In this document: piece after piece, positions 13,883-21,336 of the stretch
How the letters are laid out: each line of letters begins with the position of its first letter
How positions within the stretch are numbered: position 1 is the stretch's first letter
DNA from: Candidatus Woesearchaeota archaeon
GTDB taxonomy: Archaea > Nanobdellota > Nanobdellia > Woesearchaeales > GCA-2687795
Length of the DNA stretch: 24,605 bases
Direction of reading: 5' to 3'
Assembly (NCBI GenBank): GCA_002687795.1
Contig: NZBG01000018.1
Span: 1 to 24,605, forward strand
Notes under the pieces: generated by a model
Told to the model about the DNA's origin: nothing
What the model saw: the letters and a program-made list of their open reading frames with translations, nothing else
Database searches by the model: none
Position numbers and translations under genes: made by a program

Positions 13883-16800
13883 AGAATAAACCAAATAAAG
13901 TTCTTGTGCTTGGCAGCGGTGCAAATTAGATTAGGTTTCTAATCTAAGCAATTTCAAAATAGGCCAGGCTGGTGAGTTTGATTATTCAGGTTCACAGTGT
14001 TTAAAGGCTCTCAAAGAGGAAGGAATAAAAACTGTGTTGATTAATCCTAACATTGCAACTATCCAGACATCAGAGGGTATGGCTGATAAGATATATTTTT
14101 ATCCAGTTAATGCGTTTTTTGTTGAGAAGATCATTAAGAAGGAAAAGCCTGACGGAGTTCTGCTTGCTTTTGGCGGCCAGACAGCTTTGAATGCTGGGGT
14201 AGAGCTTGAGAAAAAAGGAATTCTTGAGAAGTATAATGTAAAGGTTCTTGGAACTCAGGTAGAGACAATTGAGAACACTGAGGATAGGGACCTTTTCAAG
14301 AAAAAACTAACGGAGATTAGCTTAAAGACCCCAAAGAGTATGTCTGTGAGTTCTGTGGAAGAGTCAATAAGCGCTGCAAAGAAACTTGGTTATCCTGTGA
14401 TGGTAAGGATTGCATATGCACTTGGGGGCCTTGGCTCTGGGGTTTGCTATTCAGAGGAAGAGCTTACTGATAGAGGAAGGAAAGCCTTTTCATTTGCTCC
14501 CCAGATTTTAGTGGAAGAGTATCTTGAAGGCTGGAAAGAGGTGGAGTATGAGGTTGTGAGAGATAGTTATAATAATTGCATTACAGTTTGTAACATGGAA
14601 AACTTTGATCCCATGGGGATTCATACAGGAGAGAGTATTGTCGTTGCGCCATCACAAACTTTGACAAATTCTGAGTATCATAAGCTGAGGGATATTTCTA
14701 TAAGGCTGATAAGGCATTTAGGCATTGTGGGGGAATGCAATGTTCAGTTTGCGCTTGACTCTAAGTCAGAGGATTATAGGATAATTGAGGTGAATGCGAG
14801 GCTGTCAAGGTCGTCTGCTTTGGCGTCAAAGGCAACAGGCTATCCTCTTGCTTTCATTGCTGCAAAGCTTGCTTTGGGATATTCGTTAACTGAGCTACAG
14901 AACCAGATCACTAAGAAGACTATGGCATGTTTTGAGCCGGCTTTGGATTATATTGTTGTTAAGATCCCCAGATGGGATCTACAGAAGTTCAGGAGAGTCA
15001 AGAAGGAGATAGGAACGGAGATGAAGAGTGTGGGAGAGATAATGGCGATTGGGAGAAAGTTTGAGGAGGTTCTTCAGAAGGCTATAAGGATGTTAAACAT
15101 TGGAATGAATGGGATTACAGTGAATGATATAAGCCTCAATAATCTTGAGAATGAGCTTAAGAACCCCACTGACCAAAGAGTGTTTGCTGTTGCTGAGGCA
15201 ATTAAGAAAGGGTTTTCAATTGAGAAGATATATGAGCTTTCAAAGATAGATAAATGGTTTTTGTATAAGATTAAGAATATTGTTGAGACGGAAGAACAGG
15301 TAAAAAGCTATAAGCCCGATACAATACCTAAAGATTTAGTTCTTGAAGCAAAGCAGAATGGTTTTTCTGATGTTCAGGTTGCTAAGCTGCTTGATACTGA
15401 TGAATTGTCAATAAGGTCTCTTAGGAAAGATATGGGAATTTTGCCTAGTGTTAAGCAGATAGATACATTGGCAGGGGAGTTTCCTGCTAAGACTAATTAT
15501 CTTTATCTGACGTATAATGGTTCAGAGGATGATGTAAGGTTCAAACAGGAAAAACAGGTTGTTGTGTTAGGAGGGGGAGCTTATAGGATAGGTTCTTCAG
15601 TGGAATTTGACTGGTGCTGCGTTAATACTGTTATTGCTTTAAGAGAGATGGGGCATTCTACTATTATGATCAATTATAACCCGGAGACTGTGAGCACTGA
15701 TTATGATACATGCGATAAGTTATATTTTGATGAGCTTACATATGAAAGGGTAACGGATATTTATGAGAAGGAGAATCCTTTGGGGATTATTATTTCTGTT
15801 GGCGGGCAGATCCCTAATAACCTTGCTATGAGGTTTCATGATACTAATATAAAGGTGCTTGGGACAAGCCCGGTTTCTATTGATAATGCAGAGGACAGGC
15901 ATAAGTTTTCAAAGCTTTTGGATGAGCTGGGGATTGAGCAGCCTGAGTGGAAGGAGTTAACTAATATTGAGGAGGCAAAGCAGTTTGCGAATAAGGCGGG
16001 ATATCCTATGCTGATAAGACCCAGCTATGTTTTGAGCGGGGCTGCTATGAGCGTTGTTTTTAATGAGCATGATATGGAAGAGTTTCTTCTTAAGGCTTCA
16101 GAGGTCAATAAAGAACATCCTGTTGTTATAAGCAAGTTCATAATGGGAGCGAAGGAGATAGAGGTGGATGCTGTTGCAAACAAAGGTGAAATACTTGTTT
16201 ATGCAATCTCAGAGCATGTTGAGAATGCTGGTGTTCATAGCGGTGATGCAACCATGGCTTTGCCGCCTCAGAAGACATACCATGAGACAATAAGAAAGAT
16301 TAAGAGGATTGCAAGAGAGGTTGCTGAGCATCTTAAGATAACAGGGCCTTTCAATATACAGTTCCTTGCTAAGGAGAATAGGGTAAAGGTGATTGAGTGC
16401 AATTTAAGGGCTTCAAGGTCTTTTCCTTTTGTTTCTAAGGTTTTTAAGACAAACTTTATTGAGCTGGCGACAAAGGCTATTATGGGAGAGAGGGTTGAGA
16501 AGGTTGATAAGTCGCATTTTGAGCTTGATTATGTTGGGGTTAAGGCGCCCCAGTTTTCTTTTTCAAGGCTGAAGGGGGCTGATCCTACGCTTTCTGTGGA
16601 GATGGCGTCCACTGGAGAGGTTGCTTGTATTGGCAATGATGTGAGAGAGGCTTTTTTGCTTTCATTGCTTTCGGTTGGTTTTAAGGTGCCTAAGAAAAGT
16701 ATCTTGCTTTCAACAGGGCCTATTGAGGATAAGGCTTATTTATTAAAGAGTGTTAAGAAGCTTAAGGAGATTGGTTACAAATTGTATGCTACTAAAGGCA

Positions 16801-17096
16801 CAGCGGATTTCTTGAAGGAGAATGATGTTGATACTGAGGTTTTGTATTGGCCTCTTGAGGAGAAGAAGCCGAATGTGGTGGATTCTATTAAAGATGGTAA
16901 GATTGATATGGTTGTTAATATCCCTAAGAGTTTTGAGAAGGAAGAGCTGACTAATGATTATCTTATTAGAAGGGCTGCAGTGGATTTTGATGTTCCTTTG
17001 CTTACCAACCTCCAGAATACAAGGCTTTTGATTAATGCGCTGAGCGAGAAGAAGCTGGAGGAGATTGAGGTTAAGAGCTGGGATGAGTTTGTTTAG
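13879..17096 (+). CDS. carB: Carbamoyl-phosphate synthase, large subunit (interrupted by a 29-nt BHB-like intron)
   Basis: Exon 1 is 13879-13924 and exon 2 13954-17096; joined they encode 1062 residues, close to the usual 1070. Unspliced, the frame meets TAG at 13927 after 16 codons. The GTG start overlaps the nuclease stop and follows GGAGG (13865-13869) by 9 nt. Joined, residues 12-28 read GSGAIKIGQAGEFDYSG, the conserved start of the first pre-ATP-grasp domain. Both halves are complete: FGGQTALNAG, GWKEVEYEVVRD and NARLSRSSALASKATG in the first; VLGGGAYRIGSSVEFDWCC, NPETVSTDYDTCD and RPSYVLSGAAMSVV in the second; then an MGS-like regulatory domain. It makes carbamoyl phosphate from ammonia, bicarbonate and two ATP. 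A pseudogene is unlikely because nothing else is damaged. Confidence 0.93.
13925..13953 (+). other. 29-nt BHB-like intron in carB
   Basis: A perfect 9-bp hairpin TTAGATTAG-GTTT-CTAATCTAA (13926-13947) forms the inner helix. Bulge 1 is AAA (13923-13925). The central helix is UGC/GCA (13920-13922/13948-13950), closed by a G.A mismatch (13919/13951). Bulge 2 is UUU (13952-13954), then G13918-C13955, an internal loop, and an outer 6-bp helix CUUGGC/GCCAGG (13909-13914/13963-13968). Cleavage between the second and third base of each bulge removes 13925-13953. The joined codons are GCA-ATC-AAA-ATA, which restore the CarB consensus. Removal changes frame (29 is not a multiple of 3), so splicing or an equivalent is needed for CarB. 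Confidence 0.8.
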
Positions 17097-17115
17097 TGTA
17101 TTTCAATTTACCTTC

Positions 17116-17150
17116 TTTTTCAATAAACTTTAAGTAGCCCTATGAATTCT
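17116..17150 (+). repeat. Promoter repeat, copy 1
   Basis: This 35-nt stretch with the TATA-like CTTTAAGTA matches a second copy at 17668-17702 at 32 of 35 positions by hand alignment. This copy lies directly upstream of the 148-residue gene, whose ATG is 12 nt after the repeat. Confidence 0.75.
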
Positions 17151-17161
17151 CATGAATCAAG

Positions 17162-17608
17162 ATGGGTGAAAATGATAACCAGAATATTGAGGAAATAATA
17201 GGCGACCATAATGGTGGCTTTATCCAGATTGATAATGAGAATAATCTGACTTTTTCAACAGCAAGATATTATTTATTAAGCTGGATGGTTGAAGCACTTC
17301 GGAGAAGAACAAGAATACTCCCAAGAGGCATAGACTTGCGCCTAATATTGCAATTTTTTAATGGGGATGACCAAAAATCTGTATATTTTGATAGTGTGGT
17401 TACAAGAAGAAAGTCTAATCCTTTTAATTTTAGAAGAGCATATAACTTTATGATGGATATTAGCCGCCAATATGGTGCATGTAAAATTTATTGCCATCCT
17501 TTGAATGATAGGTTAGCTGAGTTTTTAAACGAACAGGGATGGGATTGGGATTTGGATTCAAGATGGCCTGATAAAGAATGTAAATTATATTTGAGAGAAA
17601 GAGCTTAA
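17162..17608 (+). CDS. Uncharacterised 148-residue protein
   Basis: I do not recognise the family. The protein is soluble, with an acidic, Asn-rich N-terminus (residues 1-27), a hydrophobic/aromatic stretch (ARYYLLSWMVEAL), basic clusters (RRRTRILPRG) and an aromatic C-terminal third with three Trp. The tail, NDRLAEFLNEQGWDWD followed by a beta-like KLYLRE, faintly resembles the end of a GNAT acyltransferase, but no acetyl-CoA motif is visible. No Shine-Dalgarno sequence precedes the ATG, so a leaderless transcript from the upstream repeat promoter is likely. The gene lies between two near-identical promoter copies, as if duplicated or inserted in front of mutL. Confidence 0.65.
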   Translation: MGENDNQNIEEIIGDHNGGFIQIDNENNLTFSTARYYLLSWMVEALRRRTRILPRGIDLRLILQFFNGDDQKSVYFDSVVTRRKSNPFNFRRAYNFMMDISRQYGACKIYCHPLNDRLAEFLNEQGWDWDLDSRWPDKECKLYLRERA

Positions 17609-17667
17609 AGAGCAGAAATGGATATGGCTTTAAAGCTTTAATAATAAAACCATACTTTTCTCAACTT

Positions 17668-17702
17668 TTTTTCAATAAACTTTAAGTAATCCTATTAATT
17701 CT
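17668..17702 (+). repeat. Promoter repeat, copy 2 (mutL promoter)
   Basis: This is the second copy of the 35-nt repeat at 17116-17150. Its CTTTAAGTA (17680-17688) is well placed as a TATA box for mutL, giving a short leader that contains GGGAGG (17711-17716) just before the ATG at 17720. Confidence 0.75.
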
Positions 17703-17719
17703 TTATTTTTGGGAGGAAA

Positions 17720-19441
17720 ATGCCTAAAATCAATGTTCTGGATGATAACCTTATCAATAAGATAGCCGCAGGTGAAGTAGTTGAGAGGCCTGCGTCTGTT
17801 GTTAAGGAATTGGTTGAGAATAGCATAGATGCCAGTGCTGATGAAATCATTGTTGAGGTTAAGGATGGGGGTAAGAGCCTTATCAGGGTTACTGATAATG
17901 GAGAGGGCATGGAGAGAGAGGATGCGAAGCTTTGCGTTGAGAGACATGCTACAAGCAAGATAAAGAATGTTGGCGACCTTTTTTTTATAGGTTCGCTTGG
18001 GTTCAGGGGAGAGGCTTTGTCAAGCATTTCATCTGTTTCTGATTTTAGCCTTATTACTAAGACTCATAAGGATATGGAGGGTAGCATTGTTAAGGTTGAG
18101 AATGGGGAAGTTAAGGTGAATGATATAGGCTGTTCTAATGGCACAATTGTTGAGGTTAAGGATCTGTTCGGCAATATCCCTGCAAGGAAGAAGTTTATGA
18201 AGCCAATACAGACTGAGTTTGGCTATATGATGGATGTTGTGATGAGGTATGCTCTTATTAATAAGGGTGTTTTTTTTAAGCTTGTTCATAATGATAAGAT
18301 TGTTTTTTCTTCGCAGAAGACTACCAGCCTTTTTGATAATATTGTTAGCATCTATGGAAAGGATATTGCGAAGAACCTTGTGAAGGTGTTTTATAAGTCA
18401 AATTATGTTAGGGTTTATGGGCATATAAGCAAGCCTGCTTTGACAAGGAATGACAGGCAGCAGCAGAATTTTTATATTAATAACAGGCCGATTAAGAGCA
18501 AGGTGGTTAGTAATGCTGTGTATGATGCATACCATACTTTATTGCATATTGACAGGCATCCTGTGGCTGTGCTTAATATCAAGCTTAATCCTGATTCTGT
18601 TGATGTTAATGTGCATCCTTCTAAGAGGATCGTTAAGGTTTTTGATGAGGAGAGGCTTTATAAGGAAATCTTTGATGCTGTGAGGGACAGCCTTTATAGC
18701 AATGAGCTGATTCCTGATGCAAGGCTTGATGACAGAGGGTATAATACTGTGAGGAAGTATCCACTGCAGACTGATAAGCAGAGCGTTCTTGCTGTTAAGG
18801 ATGAGGCTGTTAAGAAGAAGGTTGCGGAGAGGGCTGCTGTGGGGGCTGCCGGTGAGGCTAAGGAGAGGATAGGGCCTTTCCTTTTGCTGGGGCAGGTCAG
18901 CAAGACATATATTCTGGCTGAGAATAATAAGGGGCTTCTTATTGTTGACCAGCATGCTGCCCAGGAAAGGATTAATTATGAAAGGTTTATGAATGAGTAT
19001 AAGAAGAAGGCTGTTAGGAGCCAGAGCCTGGTTAAGCCAAGAGTTGTTAATTTTAATGCTGCTGAGGCAGAAGTGTTGAAAGGGAATCTGGAGTTTCTTA
19101 ACAGGATTGGGTTTGTTGTTGAGAGTTATGGGGCAAGCTCTTTTATTTTAAGGGCAACTCCTTCTGTTTTTGGGGATGTTAATGCAGGGCTGTTGTTTGA
19201 TATGGTTCATGAGCTTTCTGGTATTGGCTCTGTTATTGATGCTGAAAAGGAGAAGAAAATCATCAGGTTTGCATGCAGAAAGTCGATTAAGGCTGGGGAG
19301 GAGATGACAGTGCCTTTGATGGAGAAGCTTATTGAAGAGCTTGATAAGACTGAGCAGCCTTTCACATGCCCCCATGGAAGGCCAACTGCTATCAGCATTT
19401 CTTTGCCTGAGTTAGAGAGGAAGTTTAAGAGGGTTGTTTAG
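17720..19441 (+). CDS. mutL: DNA mismatch repair protein MutL with endonuclease motifs
   Basis: The 573-residue protein has an intact GHKL ATPase domain: catalytic Glu30 and Asn34 (KELVENSIDA), DNGEGM (59-64), RHATSKI and GFRGEALSSI. A roughly 60-residue charged linker follows. The C-terminal domain carries DQHAAQERINYE (410-421), ACR (518-520) and CPHGRP (550-555), the metal-site motifs of MutL proteins that nick DNA themselves; such enzymes work without MutH. MutS is not in this window. MutL is patchy in archaea and usually regarded as acquired from bacteria. The start has GGGAGG 3 nt upstream. The 3' end overlaps the convergent DUF2304 gene by 4 nt. Confidence 0.96.
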   Translation: MPKINVLDDNLINKIAAGEVVERPASVVKELVENSIDASADEIIVEVKDGGKSLIRVTDNGEGMEREDAKLCVERHATSKIKNVGDLFFIGSLGFRGEALSSISSVSDFSLITKTHKDMEGSIVKVENGEVKVNDIGCSNGTIVEVKDLFGNIPARKKFMKPIQTEFGYMMDVVMRYALINKGVFFKLVHNDKIVFSSQKTTSLFDNIVSIYGKDIAKNLVKVFYKSNYVRVYGHISKPALTRNDRQQQNFYINNRPIKSKVVSNAVYDAYHTLLHIDRHPVAVLNIKLNPDSVDVNVHPSKRIVKVFDEERLYKEIFDAVRDSLYSNELIPDARLDDRGYNTVRKYPLQTDKQSVLAVKDEAVKKKVAERAAVGAAGEAKERIGPFLLLGQVSKTYILAENNKGLLIVDQHAAQERINYERFMNEYKKKAVRSQSLVKPRVVNFNAAEAEVLKGNLEFLNRIGFVVESYGASSFILRATPSVFGDVNAGLLFDMVHELSGIGSVIDAEKEKKIIRFACRKSIKAGEEMTVPLMEKLIEELDKTEQPFTCPHGRPTAISISLPELERKFKRVV

Positions 19442-19776
19442 GGCTTTTTTTCAGCCTTTTCCACAGCCATCTTCCTGACAATGTCTTCCATCTTCTTCTG
19501 GTTTCTTCTTACAATTGTGTAAGTATAGAATACTGCTCCTATTAAGAACATGAAGCCAAGGATTATGAAGAGGTCCATTGTCCTGTATAGCTTTAGGTTT
19601 TGCACAAAGAAGTCCAGTAAGCCTGGGATTAGGGTTACAGTGATAAATAAGAGCCATAGTATCAGCCAGAATGAGAACTCTTTTATTGTGAATTCTTTTC
19701 TTTTATAGTTTACAAAGGATAAGTAGAGCATGAATAGACCGAACAAGATTCCGATTATTTGTATTCCGAGCAGCAT
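19438..19776 (-). CDS. DUF2304 membrane protein
   Basis: The 112-residue protein has three hydrophobic segments (about 3-22, 37-56, 68-91). The second and third are separated by a short loop, and the chain ends in a charged helix of Lys and Glu. This matches DUF2304, small membrane proteins often found beside family 2 glycosyltransferases or flippases and thought to act with membrane-bound glycan synthesis. No such glycosyltransferase is adjacent here. A TATA-like AAATATAATAAAC lies about 35 nt upstream on the minus strand. Confidence 0.75.
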   Translation of the reverse strand: MLLGIQIIGILFGLFMLYLSFVNYKRKEFTIKEFSFWLILWLLFITVTLIPGLLDFFVQNLKLYRTMDLFIILGFMFLIGAVFYTYTIVRRNQKKMEDIVRKMAVEKAEKKP

Positions 19777-19869
19777 TTTAATACTAACTGAATTTATCTT
19801 GTTGTTTATTATATTTTCTATTTTTTGTTAATTTTAACTGCTTCTTTTGGTTAATCTTTCAAAGGTGAA

Positions 19870-19896
19870 AAAGAACTTTTTTGCAAAAAGTTCTTT
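19870..19896. other. 12-bp perfect hairpin between divergent genes
   Basis: AAAGAACTTTTT and AAAAAGTTCTTT pair perfectly around the 3-nt loop TGC. It lies between the starts of the DUF2304 gene (-) and the 435-residue membrane protein gene (+), upstream of both likely TATA boxes. It is not followed by a T-run and no gene ends toward it, so a terminator role is unlikely; a regulator site or repeat-element relic is possible. Confidence 0.5.
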
Positions 19897-19954
19897 GGTA
19901 ATGTTTTTTCTGGGAGAGGATTAAATTTTGCTTGTGGAATCTGTGAAAAGAAAC

Positions 19955-19966
19955 CTTTAAATATAA
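19955..19966 (+). promoter_or_regulatory. TATA box for the 435-residue membrane protein gene
   Basis: CTTTAAATATAA is preceded by a purine-rich GAAAC, a plausible BRE. The expected start near 19987 leaves a leader with AAAGGTG (19996-20002), about 10 nt before ATG 20012. Confidence 0.55.
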
Positions 19967-20011
19967 GCTTTTCTAGGTTAGTGTTTAATAGTTAAAAAGG
20001 TGTTAATTTTG

Positions 20012-21319
20012 ATGAATAAAAAGCTTAGTGTGCTGTTGATATTTCTGGTAGGAGGTATTATTGTCCCTTCTGCTTATGCTATTGAGGATGTTTTTGAGGA
20101 GGTTGGGAGGATTCTAGGAACTGAGATGGACCTGCCCCAGATAGGACTTAACGGAACTTTTACTGAAACACTTCCTATATGGGGTGTGATAGCTGTTTTC
20201 ATGCTTCTTTATTTTATCTTTGTAGCTGCTGCCTCTTTTGTGCCTCTTTTTAAAAATAATGAGAAGATTGGCAAAGGGGTTGCTTTTATTTTAGCTTTGT
20301 TGATGATATTTTCCACCCGTGTTGTTAGATGGGTGATTACATTAATTAAGATATCTAGTTTTGCGGGTGTTATATTGGCGATAGTAGGGCTTTTCTTTGT
20401 AATCAGAGCTGCCTGGGGCACTATCGTAGGAGGACCTGGAGCTGTTGCAGAAAAATGGAGTAATAAAGCAGATAGGAGCAGAGTAGAAAGAAAGAAGGAG
20501 TCGCTTGAAACCAAAAAGATGGAGCATGAGACTGAGGTTGATGAGAAACTGTTGAAGAAAGAAAAGAGAAGCCTGGATACCTTAGAGCAAATGGAAACTG
20601 ATATTGAGAGCGGAACTCTCAGCTGGATACAGTCTCTTAATGCTATAATCAAGGCTATTCCTCCCAAGGAAGATATTAATACAGATGCAGGGAAGAGGCT
20701 GTTAGGCTCATTGCTGAAAAAGGTTTCTGCTTTGATAGCCCGGGCTAATAAAGAGCATAGGCTGGTCAGCTTTGGCAGAAAGATGGAGAAGAAACTTGAT
20801 AAGGAGATACGCCTTGAAATGGGAGGGGCAGATTTCATGGATAGGGAGGAAAAATATATTAAAAATCTCATTAATCATATGCTTACGGACCCAAGCAATC
20901 CTCATGCTCACTTTCCCAAGGGCGGTAGCTCTTATAAGTTTGGGAGTGGTATGGGTGCAAATGCCCAACATAATCAAGATAAACTGGATGATTATATAAA
21001 ACAAATTGTGGCGTTATCAAGATATAAAAAGAGGTATATGAAGGTTATTAAGGATTATACAGATGACCTTGAAAAGAAGTCCAGGGATTTTATCAATGGG
21101 TTGAATGGGGTTAGAACCTCCTTAAGAGAAACCACACCCCAAGCAGACAGGATAGTGACTGCAATCGAAAATCTAAAGGTTCTCAGGAGAGAATTGGAAA
21201 GAGAAGTGTCTCATATTGGGCCTATTATTAAATGGATAAAAGATAAAGCAGATCCCCAGCTTTTGCTTGACCTAAAGTCAGCAGATGCGCTGGAGAAAAG
21301 ATTAGAACTTAAGCCTTAA
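20012..21319 (+). CDS. Uncharacterised membrane protein with long coiled-coil tail
   Basis: The 435-residue product has a classic signal peptide (MNKK, hydrophobic core, PSAYA at 19-23), then about three membrane segments (near 55-80, 88-108, 115-135). A long charged helical region follows, with strong coiled-coil potential (about 150-205 and 320-400), separated by a segment with NPHAHFPKGGSSYKFGSG. I do not recognise a family. The layout suggests a membrane anchor with a cytoplasmic filament-like or scaffold domain. I prefer ATG 20012 to an in-frame GTG at 20000 because the signal peptide then starts correctly. It converges with the 577-residue gene below, 17 nt apart. Confidence 0.75.
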   Translation: MNKKLSVLLIFLVGGIIVPSAYAIEDVFEEVGRILGTEMDLPQIGLNGTFTETLPIWGVIAVFMLLYFIFVAAASFVPLFKNNEKIGKGVAFILALLMIFSTRVVRWVITLIKISSFAGVILAIVGLFFVIRAAWGTIVGGPGAVAEKWSNKADRSRVERKKESLETKKMEHETEVDEKLLKKEKRSLDTLEQMETDIESGTLSWIQSLNAIIKAIPPKEDINTDAGKRLLGSLLKKVSALIARANKEHRLVSFGRKMEKKLDKEIRLEMGGADFMDREEKYIKNLINHMLTDPSNPHAHFPKGGSSYKFGSGMGANAQHNQDKLDDYIKQIVALSRYKKRYMKVIKDYTDDLEKKSRDFINGLNGVRTSLRETTPQADRIVTAIENLKVLRRELEREVSHIGPIIKWIKDKADPQLLLDLKSADALEKRLELKP

Positions 21320-21336
21320 ATAATAATTCAAATAAA

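Noticed and set aside
13924..13952. T4 gene 60-style translational bypass in carB: AAT directly before TAG, a hairpin, and a matching AAT in the correct downstream frame.
   Set aside because: The take-off and landing codons do match, so this is the best alternative. However, the product would be GSGANFKIGQ, one residue longer than the CarB consensus, while BHB splicing gives exact consensus length and residues. It remains worth testing by mass spectrometry.
13879..17096. carB as a pseudogene, or as an N-terminally shortened protein starting at a downstream TTG near 14034.
   Set aside because: The rest of the gene is fully intact over more than 1000 codons, and a downstream start would remove the first strand and nucleotide loop of the conserved domain.
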